This document shows, one piece after another, positions 18,809 through 27,334 of a stretch of DNA of 42,650 bases. The stretch is taken from contig CP070777.1 in the NCBI GenBank assembly GCA_020346225.1, positions 1,386,389 to 1,429,038 on the forward strand, read 5' to 3'. The translations under genes were made by a program, and so were the position numbers. The DNA is from Candidatus Zixiibacteriota bacterium (lineage in GTDB: Bacteria > Zixibacteria > MSB-5A5 > GN15 > FEB-12). The stretch's first letter is position 1. Every line of letters begins with the position of its first letter. The notes under the pieces were generated by a model, which was not told the origin of the DNA, made no database searches, and worked only from the letters and a program-made list of their open reading frames with translations.

Positions 18809-20161
18809 ATGACCAAGCTGGTAAAATCGACTTCGGGTGTTCGAGGTATCGTCTTCGACGGCCTCCATCCGGCCATGGCGACCCGATACGGCGCCGCCTT
18901 CGGCACTCTGCTGAAGTCCGGCAGGGTCGTCGTCGGCAGGGACAGCCGCCCTTCGGGGGAGGTGCTGATGCCGTCCGTTATCGCTGGTTTGCGGTCGGTC
19001 GGGATCGAGGTGATAGAAATCGGCATCGTTCCGACGCCGACTGTCGAAATTGCCGTTCAGAAACTCAGGGCCGCCGGAGGCATCTGTATTACCGCGTCAC
19101 ATAATCCCGCGCAGTGGAACGCTCTCAAATTCTTTAACAATCGCGGCGAGTTTATCACGCCGACGCAGTATCGAAAACTCGACAACATTTTTGAGAAGCA
19201 GAAGTTTGCCTATAAACCGCACGCCGGGATGGGAGAGATCTCGACTCAGGATAACTGGGTCGAGGAGCATGTCAGACAGACACTGGCGCTGAAGGTGGTC
19301 AAAAGGGCCGCCGTCAAAAGGCGCCGCTTCAAGGTGGTTGTCGATGCGGTCAACGGGGCCGGTTCACTGGCCCTGCCGCTGCTGCTTCGGAAGCTCGGTG
19401 TTAGTGTCGTCGAGCTGAATTGCCGCGGCGACGGCGACTTTGTGCGCGAGCCGGAGCCGGTCGCCGGTAATATTACCGGACTCGCTCGCGCTGTCAAAAA
19501 GCACAGGGCCGATCTCGGTATGGCCTGCGACCCGGACGCGGACCGCCTGGCCCTGGTCGACGAAAAAGGTCGGCCGGCGGGCGAGGAACTGACCCTGGCT
19601 CTCGCTGCTGCGGCGGTGCTGTCGAGTCGGCGCGGTCCGACCGTAATAAACCTGTCGACGTCCAAAGTTACCGTGGACACGGCGCGGTCCTGCGGCTCCA
19701 AAGTATATTATTCGAAAGTCGGCGAAGCCAATGTGGTCCAGATGATGCGCCGGAAAAAGGCGGTCATTGGCGGAGAAGGCAACGGGGGCGTGATATATCC
19801 GGCTTTTCACGCCGGCCGTGACGCCCTGGTCGCGGCGGCGCTGGTGCTGTCGCACCTGGCCGGAGAGAAGACTACTTTATCCAAGCTGGTATCGACTTTT
19901 CCTGCGTATTATACTGTGAAGACCAAAGGCCGGCTCAGAGGCAATTTCACATCCCGGCTGAAAAGTTTTGAAAAGGAAATCCGTCGCCTGGTGGGGAAAA
20001 CAAGAGTCGACCGGCGTGACGGTCTGCGCTTTGACTTCGACCAGGGATGGGTTCAGATAAGAGCTTCCAACACGGAACCAATCTACCGGGTCATTGTTGA
20101 GACAAGGAGCCGGACATTTTCGCAGAGGCTGTCTGTTAAAGTTACGAAATTCTTTAGCTGA
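18809..20161 (+). CDS. glmM: Phosphoglucosamine mutase-like phosphohexomutase
   Basis: A 450-aa member of the alpha-D-phosphohexomutase superfamily. The catalytic phosphoserine is Ser97 (CITASHNPAQWNALKF), the Mg2+ loop is DPDADR (241-246), the sugar-binding loop is GGEGNGGV (321-328), and the C-terminal phosphate loop is RASNTEPIYRV. The EGNGGV loop differs from the E. coli GlmM form and looks more like archaeal-type mutases. The direct neighbour glmS (15 bp downstream) strongly suggests that it interconverts glucosamine-6-P and glucosamine-1-P for UDP-GlcNAc synthesis. Phosphomannomutase activity is the main alternative. Confidence 0.85.
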   Translation: MTKLVKSTSGVRGIVFDGLHPAMATRYGAAFGTLLKSGRVVVGRDSRPSGEVLMPSVIAGLRSVGIEVIEIGIVPTPTVEIAVQKLRAAGGICITASHNPAQWNALKFFNNRGEFITPTQYRKLDNIFEKQKFAYKPHAGMGEISTQDNWVEEHVRQTLALKVVKRAAVKRRRFKVVVDAVNGAGSLALPLLLRKLGVSVVELNCRGDGDFVREPEPVAGNITGLARAVKKHRADLGMACDPDADRLALVDEKGRPAGEELTLALAAAAVLSSRRGPTVINLSTSKVTVDTARSCGSKVYYSKVGEANVVQMMRRKKAVIGGEGNGGVIYPAFHAGRDALVAAALVLSHLAGEKTTLSKLVSTFPAYYTVKTKGRLRGNFTSRLKSFEKEIRRLVGKTRVDRRDGLRFDFDQGWVQIRASNTEPIYRVIVETRSRTFSQRLSVKVTKFFS

Positions 20162-20176
20162 TACGGGGAATCCGAT

Positions 20177-22003
20177 ATGTGTGGTATAGTAGGCTATGTG
20201 GGCTCCCGGCGGGCCCAGCCCATTCTCTTGAAGGGTCTCAAGCGTTTGGAGTACCGGGGTTATGATTCAGCCGGTATCGCCATGTTCACTGATTCGGGAT
20301 TGATGGTGACCAAGTGTGCCGGCAAGATCAGTTGTCTGGAGCAGTTGCTGACCGGAGACCCGGCTGACAGCACCCACGGGATCGCCCATACGCGCTGGGC
20401 TACTCACGGTGAGCCGACTGAATTGAACGCGCATCCGCATGCCGATGAAAAGGGAGAAATTGCCCTGGTTCACAACGGTATTATCGAGAACTACCGCACC
20501 CTCAAGGAATTCCTTCTCCAGAAGGGCTACCATATCAGGACCGAGACCGACACCGAGATGCTCGTTCACCTGATCCGGTTCAACTACAAGGGCTGTCTGA
20601 CCGAAGCGGTCCGCAACGCTCTCGCCCAGGTGGACGGGACGTACGGTATCGCAGTGATGTCGTCGATGCATCCCGGGGTAGTCGTCGCGGCCCGGATGGG
20701 TTCGCCGCTGGTGATCGGTCTCGGTGACGGCGAGCACCTGGTGGCTTCGGACGTATCCGCCATGCTGGAGCACACCAACAAGGTCGTTTACCTGGAGGAC
20801 GGCGAGATAGCTACTGTCACAGCCGACGACTACAGGATCACGACAATTCAGAATGTGCAGATTACGCCGCAGATTGAAGAGGTTACGTGGACTCTCGATC
20901 AAATCGAAAAAGGCGGCTATGACCATTTCATGCTCAAAGAGATTCACGAGCAACCGACCACTCTCCGCAACGCCATCCGCGGACGCCTCAATTTCGAGGA
21001 AGGTATCCCGCGTCTGAACGGGCTCAATCTTCAGTACGACCAGCTTCGCAAGATTCAGAAGGTTATCTTCACGGCCTGCGGGACTTCGTGGCACGCCGGG
21101 CTGATCGGCAAGTATATGATCGAGGAGCTGGCGCGGGTGGCGGTCGATGTCGAGTATGCTTCGGAATTCCGTTATCGCTCGCCCATTCTGGGCAAGAACG
21201 ATATCTTCTTTGCTATAAGCCAGTCGGGCGAAACGACCGACACGCTGGCGGCCATGCGCGAGGCGAAACAGCGCGGCGTCACCGTGCTGGGCATTGTCAA
21301 CGTGGTCGGCTCGACCATGGCGCGTGAAACCGACGGCGGCGTGTATATTCACGCCGGGCCGGAAATCGGGGTGGCCTCGACCAAGGCGTTCACCTCTCAG
21401 GTGATGGTGCTTTCTCTCATCGCCGGTCTGCTCGGCCGGATGCGCCAGCTTTCGCCGCAGGCCGGGCAGGAGCTGATCGAGGCGATGCAGAAGATTCCCG
21501 ACCAGGTCGAGAAGATTCTAAAGAGCAGCGACCAGGTCAAGAAGATCGCCGAGCAGTATTATCGCGCCAACAATTTTCTCTACCTCGGTCGCGGTATCAA
21601 CTACCCGGTGGCGCTCGAGGGAGCGCTGAAGCTGAAGGAAATTTCGTACATCCACGCCGAGGGCTACCCGGCCGCCGAGATGAAACACGGCCCTATCGCG
21701 CTTATCGATGAAAACATGCCGGTGGTGGTGATCGCTCTCAAGGACCCGGTTTACGACAAGGTCATGTCCAACATCGCCGAGGTCAAAGCCCGCAACGGCA
21801 ACGTCATCGCCATTGCCACCGAGGGGGATACCGAGATAGCCGAACGCGTCAACCACGTCATCTATATACCGGAAACGAATCGTTTCCTGACACCGCTTCT
21901 GTCGATCATTCCGCTGCAGCTTATGGCCTATCATATTGCCGTCATGCGCGAGTGTCATGTAGACCAGCCGCGTAACCTGGCCAAGTCGGTGACGGTCGAG
22001 TAG
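20177..22003 (+). CDS. glmS: Glutamine--fructose-6-phosphate aminotransferase (isomerizing)
   Basis: GlmS makes glucosamine-6-P from fructose-6-P and glutamine, the committed step to UDP-GlcNAc. The full-length 608-aa protein starts MCGIVGYVGSR; after Met removal, Cys2 is the N-terminal nucleophile of the glutaminase domain. Two SIS sugar-isomerase domains follow (FTACGTSWHAG and ISQSGETTDTLAAMR in the first, YLGRGINYPVALEGALKLKE in the second). It ends in NLAKSVTVE, the conserved C-terminal tail that closes the active site. It sits 15 bp after the mutase gene, forming a two-gene amino-sugar operon. No glmS ribozyme is possible in the 15-bp spacer. Confidence 0.98.
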   Translation: MCGIVGYVGSRRAQPILLKGLKRLEYRGYDSAGIAMFTDSGLMVTKCAGKISCLEQLLTGDPADSTHGIAHTRWATHGEPTELNAHPHADEKGEIALVHNGIIENYRTLKEFLLQKGYHIRTETDTEMLVHLIRFNYKGCLTEAVRNALAQVDGTYGIAVMSSMHPGVVVAARMGSPLVIGLGDGEHLVASDVSAMLEHTNKVVYLEDGEIATVTADDYRITTIQNVQITPQIEEVTWTLDQIEKGGYDHFMLKEIHEQPTTLRNAIRGRLNFEEGIPRLNGLNLQYDQLRKIQKVIFTACGTSWHAGLIGKYMIEELARVAVDVEYASEFRYRSPILGKNDIFFAISQSGETTDTLAAMREAKQRGVTVLGIVNVVGSTMARETDGGVYIHAGPEIGVASTKAFTSQVMVLSLIAGLLGRMRQLSPQAGQELIEAMQKIPDQVEKILKSSDQVKKIAEQYYRANNFLYLGRGINYPVALEGALKLKEISYIHAEGYPAAEMKHGPIALIDENMPVVVIALKDPVYDKVMSNIAEVKARNGNVIAIATEGDTEIAERVNHVIYIPETNRFLTPLLSIIPLQLMAYHIAVMRECHVDQPRNLAKSVTVE

Positions 22004-22022
22004 CGGCGGGCGGGGGAGTCCG

Positions 22023-23816
22023 TTGAGCGAACATCTTCTCGTCGGTCTGGCCAGCATCATCGTGCTGGGCATCCTGGCCCAGTGGCTGGCCTGGCGCCTT
22101 CACCTGCCGGCCATCCTGCTGCTTCTGGTTTTCGGCATCATCGCCGGACCCGTAACGGGACTGCTCGAACCCGACGCCGTTTTCGGCGAGGCTCTTTTCC
22201 CCCTGGTATCCATTTCCGTCGCCATCATCCTGTTCGAAGGCGGCCTCAGCCTCAAACTGAGCGAATTGCGGCGGGGCGGAGCCGTCATCCGAAATCTCGT
22301 TACCGTCGGCATACTGGTGACGTGGCTTCTTACCGCCCTGGCCGCCTACGCGATCGTCGGTCTTCAGCTGAGCACGGCGCTTCTGGTCGGCGCCCTTCTG
22401 GTTGTTTCCGGCCCGACCGTCATTATCCCGCTGCTCAGGCAGGTGCGGCCGAAAGGGGATATCGGTTCGATCATCAAGTGGGAAGGTATCGTCAACGACC
22501 CCATCGGCGCGATACTGGCCGTGCTCGTGTTCGAGGTCATCATAACCGGCACCGAGGGCGGCACGGGGATGGTCATCGGCGGCGTGCTCAAAGCCTTCGC
22601 GGCCGGCACTATTATCGGAGTGGCCGGGGCGGGGGCGATGGTGGTTCTGCTTCGGCGGTTTCTCGTTCCGGACTTTCTGCAAAACCCGGTGTCGCTGATG
22701 TTGGTGATGCTGGTCTATGTAGCTTCCAATATGCTTCAGACGGAGTCAGGCCTGTTGGCCGTTACGGTGATGGGCATCGTTCTCACCAACCAGAAATTCA
22801 TTTCCATTCGCCACATCCTGGAGTTCAAGGAGAATCTTCGCGTTCTGCTTATCGCCAGCCTTTTCATTCTCCTGGCGGCGAGGCTCGATGCCTTCCAGGT
22901 GCTTTTGGCCAGCCCGCTCAACTGGATCTTCGTGATTTTGCTCATAGCCGTCATCAGGCCGGCGGCTGTGTTCGCGTCGGCACTCGGCACCAAACTCAGA
23001 ACAAGCGAGCGCTATTTCCTGTCGTGGATGGCCCCCCGGGGTATCGTGGCGGCGGCGGTGGTGTCGGTCTTCGCGATTCGTCTGTCCGAAATCGGTCACC
23101 CCGACGCCGACAAGCTGGCGCCGCTGGTGTTCCTGGTGATAATCGTAACTGTTGCCGTCTACGGCCTGACAGCATCGCGCGTGGCGCAAAGTCTCAAGGT
23201 CTCCCAGCCCGACCCGCAGGGCGTGCTCTTTGCCGGGGCGCACTCGTGGTCACGGCAGATGGCCGCCATTCTCAAGGACAGTGGTTACACGGTGGCGCTG
23301 GTTGATTCCAACTGGGAGAATGTCACCGAGGCGCGCCGTCTGGGCCTGACCGCCTACTATGGCAGCGTTCTGTCCGAAGAGATGATGTTCAGCCTGCAGC
23401 TTGACGGTATCGGCCGGCTTTTGGCGATGACGCCCAACGACGAAGTGAACTCGCTGGCGGCGCTGCATTTTGTCGATATTTTCGGTTCGTCCGAGGTCTA
23501 CCAGCTTCCGCCCCTGGGGGCCGGCAAGGACGCCGCGCAGGAAGAGATGCCCAAACATCTGCGCGGACGGTTTCTCTTCTCCGGAGAGGCGAATTATCAG
23601 CATCTGACCACGCGGTTTCGCCAGGGGGCGATTCTGAAAAAGAACAGCATGACCGAAGCGTTCGACTACGATGCTTTCAAGAGCAAGTACGGCCCGCAGG
23701 CGGTGCCGTTGTTTCTGATACCGGAACCGGGCCGGCTGAGGGTGTGTACCGCTGTCGACCGCATCTCACCCAAACCGGGCCAGGCGATCATAAGCATCGT
23801 CAACCCCGTCGACTGA
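22023..23816 (+). CDS. CPA-family cation/proton antiporter with degenerate RCK/TrkA-like C-terminal domain
   Basis: A 597-aa membrane protein with about 12-13 hydrophobic segments over the first ~395 residues. It resembles CPA1 NhaP-type antiporters (LLVFGIIAGPVTGLL, GPTVIIPLLRQVR, WEGIVNDPIGAILAV; the ND pair is the expected cation-binding site). The soluble C-terminal part starts as a TrkA-N/RCK fold (QGVLFAGAHSWSRQMAAILKDSG, then VALVDSN and YYGSVLSEEMM) but the NAD-binding GxGxxG is replaced by GAHSWS. Transport of Na+ or K+ in exchange for H+ is likely. It starts with TTG at 22023 behind a GGGGGAG ribosome-binding site, 19 bp after glmS. Confidence 0.88.
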   Translation: MSEHLLVGLASIIVLGILAQWLAWRLHLPAILLLLVFGIIAGPVTGLLEPDAVFGEALFPLVSISVAIILFEGGLSLKLSELRRGGAVIRNLVTVGILVTWLLTALAAYAIVGLQLSTALLVGALLVVSGPTVIIPLLRQVRPKGDIGSIIKWEGIVNDPIGAILAVLVFEVIITGTEGGTGMVIGGVLKAFAAGTIIGVAGAGAMVVLLRRFLVPDFLQNPVSLMLVMLVYVASNMLQTESGLLAVTVMGIVLTNQKFISIRHILEFKENLRVLLIASLFILLAARLDAFQVLLASPLNWIFVILLIAVIRPAAVFASALGTKLRTSERYFLSWMAPRGIVAAAVVSVFAIRLSEIGHPDADKLAPLVFLVIIVTVAVYGLTASRVAQSLKVSQPDPQGVLFAGAHSWSRQMAAILKDSGYTVALVDSNWENVTEARRLGLTAYYGSVLSEEMMFSLQLDGIGRLLAMTPNDEVNSLAALHFVDIFGSSEVYQLPPLGAGKDAAQEEMPKHLRGRFLFSGEANYQHLTTRFRQGAILKKNSMTEAFDYDAFKSKYGPQAVPLFLIPEPGRLRVCTAVDRISPKPGQAIISIVNPVD

Positions 23817-23892
23817 CATCGAGACAACTGAACGGGCATTTGACGGCTTAGATGCCGGTGGTAGGGACACGCCGTGTCGGGTCCCTGCAGAT

Positions 23893-25095
23893 TCACTGCT
23901 CCACCTCCGGCAAATCGCGGTCGAGGGGTCTGTCCTGGCGGAGGCCGAGGGCGTAATCGGCCTGCATCAGCGTGTGGATCTCGCGCGTGCCCTCGTATAT
24001 CGAACTGCCCTTGGCATTGCGGTAATAACGTTCCACCGGATACTCATCAGAGAAGCCATACGCACCGTGCACCTGAACGGCATTGGCGGCGGCCGTCTCG
24101 GCCTCGCGGCAGGCAATCCACTTGGCCAGCGAGGTAGCCTTGGTTGAGCGCAGGCTTTGATTTTTCAGCCAGCCGGCTTTCATCCACAAATAAGTCGAGT
24201 ACTCGTACCCAGCTTCCATATTAGCGATCATCTGTTTGACCAGCTGGTGCTGCTCGATATTCACGCCGAACGTCTGGCGCTCTTTGGAGTACTTGACACA
24301 GGCGTCTCGGCAGGCTTTGATAAGTCCGCAGGAACCGGCGGCGACAGTGTAACGCCCCTGATCGAGACAGAACATGGCAATCTTGAACCCGGCGCCTTCT
24401 TTGAAGACCAGATTCTCGGCCGGGACCTTTACATCCTGAAAGGCAATCGAGCCGGTGTTCCCTGCTCGCACGCCCAGCTTGCCGTGAATGGTAGCCGTGG
24501 AAACGCCCTCCCAGCCTTTCTCGACGATAAAGGCCGACAGGCCGGTGTGGTCGCGTTTCTTCTTTTTGTCGAGGTCGGTCCAGGCGAATGCAAGAAAGTA
24601 GTCGGCGACATCGGCCAGCGAAATCCACATCTTCTCGCCGTTCATGATATACTGGTCGCCGCTCTTAACGGCCGTGGTCTGAATACCGACCGCATCGGTG
24701 CCGGCAGCCGGCTCGGTGAGGCCGAAGGTGGCGATCTTCTCGCCTTTTGCCGCGGGAACCAGATATTTCTGTTTTTGTTCTTCGCTTGCCCAGGTGAGAA
24801 CCGGCAGGGAAAAAAGGCCGATGTGGACCGAGAGAATGACCCGGGCCGACGTATCGGCGTATTCCAGTTCTTCGCTGGCCAGCCCCAGCGAGATATAGTC
24901 CGTCCCTAGGCCGCCGTATTTTTCGGGGATGCAAAAGCCGAGCAGGTTGGCCTCGGCCAGGGCGGGGTACAGTGTGGGGTTGATTTTCTGGGCGCGGTCG
25001 AATTCGGCGATATCGGGAATAATGATCTTCCGGGCGACTTCGCGGGCCATATCGCGGACAGCTAACTGGTTTTCGGTAAACGAGAAGTCTATCAT
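23893..25095 (-). CDS. Acyl-CoA dehydrogenase
   Basis: A FAD-dependent dehydrogenase of 400 aa that introduces the alpha-beta double bond into acyl-CoA and passes electrons to ETF. The family pattern is complete: FGLTEPAAGTDAVGIQTTA (FAD/substrate loop), MWISLADVADYFLAFAWT, and the C-terminal YRNAKGSSIYEGTREIHTLM with the catalytic base Glu368. This Glu position fits short-chain or butyryl-type enzymes. It has its own consensus promoter (25134-25162) and a leader of about 30 nt with AAAAGGGA. It is transcribed away from the GNAT gene at 25239. The nearest ETF gene is the lone etfB at 9724. Confidence 0.96.
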   Translation of the reverse strand: MIDFSFTENQLAVRDMAREVARKIIIPDIAEFDRAQKINPTLYPALAEANLLGFCIPEKYGGLGTDYISLGLASEELEYADTSARVILSVHIGLFSLPVLTWASEEQKQKYLVPAAKGEKIATFGLTEPAAGTDAVGIQTTAVKSGDQYIMNGEKMWISLADVADYFLAFAWTDLDKKKKRDHTGLSAFIVEKGWEGVSTATIHGKLGVRAGNTGSIAFQDVKVPAENLVFKEGAGFKIAMFCLDQGRYTVAAGSCGLIKACRDACVKYSKERQTFGVNIEQHQLVKQMIANMEAGYEYSTYLWMKAGWLKNQSLRSTKATSLAKWIACREAETAAANAVQVHGAYGFSDEYPVERYYRNAKGSSIYEGTREIHTLMQADYALGLRQDRPLDRDLPEVEQ

Positions 25096-25133
25096 GGAAA
25101 CGAGGCTCCCTTTTCTTTTGTTGATGCCCGTTT

Positions 25134-25162
25134 TATATAGCGAAAAGGGGCTAAATTGTCAA
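25134..25162 (-). promoter_or_regulatory. Promoter of the acyl-CoA dehydrogenase gene
   Basis: On the minus strand, TTGACA (25162-25157), a 17-bp spacer and TATATA (25139-25134). Predicted initiation near 25127 gives a leader of about 32 nt containing a Shine-Dalgarno-like AAAAGGGA. Confidence 0.75.
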
Positions 25163-25168
25163 CCGAAT

Positions 25169-25201
25169 GCGCCCGGCCGTGTTGCCCGGCGGGCGCTTTT
25201 T
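25169..25201 (+). terminator. Terminator-like hairpin in the divergent spacer
   Basis: GCGCCCG (25169-25175) pairs with CGGGCGC (25190-25196) and is followed by TTTTT. It lies between the divergent acyl-CoA dehydrogenase promoter and the GNAT gene, where no upstream gene needs terminating in this direction. It may insulate the GNAT gene or be a fortuitous GC stem. Confidence 0.35.
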
Positions 25202-25238
25202 GCTTATATTGCCTGACCCGTTTTGGAAAGGATAGAAG

Positions 25239-25715
25239 TTGAGCGCATCAAGTCATCCCAAGGCCGATATAGTTCCGTTCACCAAAGAGTATTCCGGGAC
25301 CGTTCGGGCGTGGATAGATTCGGCGGAGGTATTCAAAGATGTCTGCCGCGGCAAGAACTTTCCGCCGGCGACGGATATAGTCGACACCTGGCAGCGCAAG
25401 GATGTCAGTTCCTACCTGCTCTTTACCGGCGGCAAGCCGGTGGCCTACGCCGAGCTGTGGAGCCGACCCAACGAAATGGCGGTCGAGGTGGCCCATTTGA
25501 TTGTTGATCCCGCGCGGCGGTCGCAGGGGTACGGCTCGCGACTGCTTCAGCTTCTCTACGAGCAAGGGGCGGCGCGCCAGGATGTGGCCAAGATTGTCGC
25601 ACATCTGTACAGCGACAACCGGGTCGCCCTGGGCTGTCTTCTGAAAGGCGGTTTCGAGCTGGCCGGGACAACCGGTTATACCCAGGGCCTGCGGGTGGTC
25701 CGGTTGGTGACGTAG
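25239..25715 (+). CDS. GNAT family N-acetyltransferase
   Basis: A 158-aa protein of the GCN5-related acetyltransferase fold, which moves an acetyl group from acetyl-CoA to an amine. The acetyl-CoA pyrophosphate loop is visible as RRSQGYGSRLLQLL after the beta-4 strand VAHLIVDP, and the C-terminal VAHLYSDNRVALGCLLKGGFELAG is typical of the fold. The start is TTG at 25239, 6-8 nt after AAAGGATAG. The substrate cannot be deduced. It is followed 39 bp later by enoyl-CoA hydratase. Confidence 0.85.
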   Translation: MSASSHPKADIVPFTKEYSGTVRAWIDSAEVFKDVCRGKNFPPATDIVDTWQRKDVSSYLLFTGGKPVAYAELWSRPNEMAVEVAHLIVDPARRSQGYGSRLLQLLYEQGAARQDVAKIVAHLYSDNRVALGCLLKGGFELAGTTGYTQGLRVVRLVT

Positions 25716-25754
25716 AAGAAATCGATGTTAAACTCGTTATAAAGGGATTCTCTA

Positions 25755-26540
25755 ATGGCTGAGTACAAGAACCTGCTGGTCGAGAAGAAGGACGCCGTGC
25801 TGGTTGTCACAATCAACCGCGAACGGGCGTTGAACGCTCTCAACCGCGAAGTGATCAGCGAGCTGCAGCAGCTTTTCAGTTTCTACTGGTCGGACGAATC
25901 GATCAGGTGCGTGGTGCTGACCGGGGCGGGGGAGAAAGCGTTCGTGGCGGGAGCCGATATCACCGAACTGGCGGAGCTGGACGTGCGCTCCGGGACGGAA
26001 CTATCCGCGCGCGGGCTGTACCTGATGAAGACGATCCAGAATTTTCCCCGGCCGGTTATCGCGGCCATCAACGGTTTTGCCCTGGGCGGCGGCTGCGAAA
26101 TCGCCATGGCCTGCGATATCCGTCTGGCTTCGCAGAAGGCCAAACTGGGGCAGCCGGAAGTGAACCTGGGCGTCATACCCGGCTATGGCGGGACACAACG
26201 TCTGCCGCGCCTGGTGGGGCGGGGCAAGGCGATGCAGCTTATCCTGTCGGGTGAGATGATCAGCGCCGAGGAGGCGCATCGAGTGGGCCTGGTTGACGAG
26301 GTCTATCCTCCCGAGGAGCTGATGGACAAGGCCATGGTGATGGCCAACCTGATCGCCTCCAAGGCACCGATCGCGATTTCGGTGGCCAAGGAGTGTATCA
26401 ATCGGGGTCTGGACGGGCCGCTCACCGCAGGCTGCGACCTGGAGAAGGCCAACTTCGGTCAGGTCTGCGGCACCGGCGACAAGAACGAGGGAATGGAAGC
26501 CTTTCTGGAGAAACGCAAACCCAATTTCACCGGCCACTAG
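25755..26540 (+). CDS. Enoyl-CoA hydratase/crotonase family protein
   Basis: This enzyme hydrates trans-2-enoyl-CoA to 3-hydroxyacyl-CoA. The 261-aa protein has the oxyanion-hole segments KAFVAGADITEL and NGFALGGGCEIAMACD, and both catalytic glutamates, Glu115 (GGCEIA) and Glu135 (GQPEVNLGVIPGYGGTQRL), spaced 20 residues apart as in true hydratases. Activity as a short-chain (crotonyl-CoA) hydratase in butanoate or fatty-acid breakdown is likely. An AAAGGGA ribosome site precedes the ATG. A strong terminator closes the unit. Confidence 0.95.
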   Translation: MAEYKNLLVEKKDAVLVVTINRERALNALNREVISELQQLFSFYWSDESIRCVVLTGAGEKAFVAGADITELAELDVRSGTELSARGLYLMKTIQNFPRPVIAAINGFALGGGCEIAMACDIRLASQKAKLGQPEVNLGVIPGYGGTQRLPRLVGRGKAMQLILSGEMISAEEAHRVGLVDEVYPPEELMDKAMVMANLIASKAPIAISVAKECINRGLDGPLTAGCDLEKANFGQVCGTGDKNEGMEAFLEKRKPNFTGH

Positions 26541-26588
26541 GCACGTAGTGCCATTTATGTAAATCTTAACGGTTTCAGCCGTTTGTGA

Positions 26589-26620
26589 GGGGTGCCGACA
26601 TCGGCACCCCTTTTGTTTTG
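26589..26620 (+). terminator. Intrinsic terminator after enoyl-CoA hydratase
   Basis: Perfect 10-base arms GGGGTGCCGA and TCGGCACCCC (26589-26598 and 26601-26610), realistically about an 8-bp stem with a 4-6-nt loop, followed by TTTTGTTTT. Confidence 0.9.
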
Positions 26621-26646
26621 GAACTATAGCTTTCCGAGTGTATTAT
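26618..26646 (+). promoter_or_regulatory. Promoter for the LysE-type gene, near-leaderless
   Basis: TTGGAA (26618-26623), 17-bp spacer and TATTAT (26641-26646). The ATG at 26657 is only 10 nt after the -10, predicting a 5' leader of about 4 nt, too short for Shine-Dalgarno-directed initiation. The -35 overlaps the T-tract of the preceding terminator. Confidence 0.65.
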
Positions 26647-26656
26647 ACAAGGCAGC

Positions 26657-27292
26657 ATGGAACTGTTCTGGATCTTCTTTAACTCGTTCATTGTCGGCTT
26701 CTCGGGCGCCATGATGCCCGGGCCGCTACTGGCGGTTGACATAGCCGAAAGCCCCCGTCACGGCTGGCAGACGGGGCCGATCGTTTCCACCGGGCACGCT
26801 ATCGCCGAGATATTCGTGGTGGTGGCGCTTTCGCTGGGGCTGGCGGCGGTGGCGCAGGACGGCACAATCGCGGCGGTAATCGGCATCGTGGGCGGCACGG
26901 CGCTTGTCCTGATGGGCCTGTCCATGGGGTACGACATTCTCAGAAGCCGCGTCAACTACGAGATAGTCAAGAGCGACAAACAGTCCAGCCACAAGCTGGC
27001 CGGGAAGGGTATCACGGCGACCCTGTCCAACCCGTACTGGTTCGTCTGGTGGGCCACAACGGGATTGGCTTTTCTGGTCAAATCAATCAAGTTCGGGTTT
27101 ATCGGGCCGGTGGTTTTTTATTTCGGGCACATCCTCTCGGATTATGTCTGGTACACGGTGGTGTCGGTGCTTCTGTGGGCCGGCAAGAAAATAATAATGG
27201 GCCGGACGCTGAAGGTACTTATTGTTATCTGTGCCCTCTTTCTGATCTACCTGGGCATCTGGTTCATTTACGACGGCGCGACCGGCCTTTAG
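26657..27292 (+). CDS. LysE/RhtB family amino-acid exporter-like membrane protein
   Basis: A 211-aa integral membrane protein with about six hydrophobic segments. The N-terminus (FNSFIVGFSGAMMPGPLLAVDIAES) carries the PGP motif typical of LysE/RhtB exporters, and the central WATTGLAFLV segment fits the family. Members export amino acids or related small molecules by proton antiport; the actual substrate is unknown. The gene is single, between the upstream terminator and a GNAT gene 42 bp downstream that appears to have its own start signal. Confidence 0.85.
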   Translation: MELFWIFFNSFIVGFSGAMMPGPLLAVDIAESPRHGWQTGPIVSTGHAIAEIFVVVALSLGLAAVAQDGTIAAVIGIVGGTALVLMGLSMGYDILRSRVNYEIVKSDKQSSHKLAGKGITATLSNPYWFVWWATTGLAFLVKSIKFGFIGPVVFYFGHILSDYVWYTVVSVLLWAGKKIIMGRTLKVLIVICALFLIYLGIWFIYDGATGL

Positions 27293-27334
27293 TTTTTCCT
27301 TTCATCGACCTGTCGAGACGAATATCATTCGGCC

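Noticed and set aside
23863-23886. Terminator between the antiporter and acyl-CoA dehydrogenase genes
   Set aside because: AGGGAC/GTCCCT forms a stem, but there is no T-tract on either strand.
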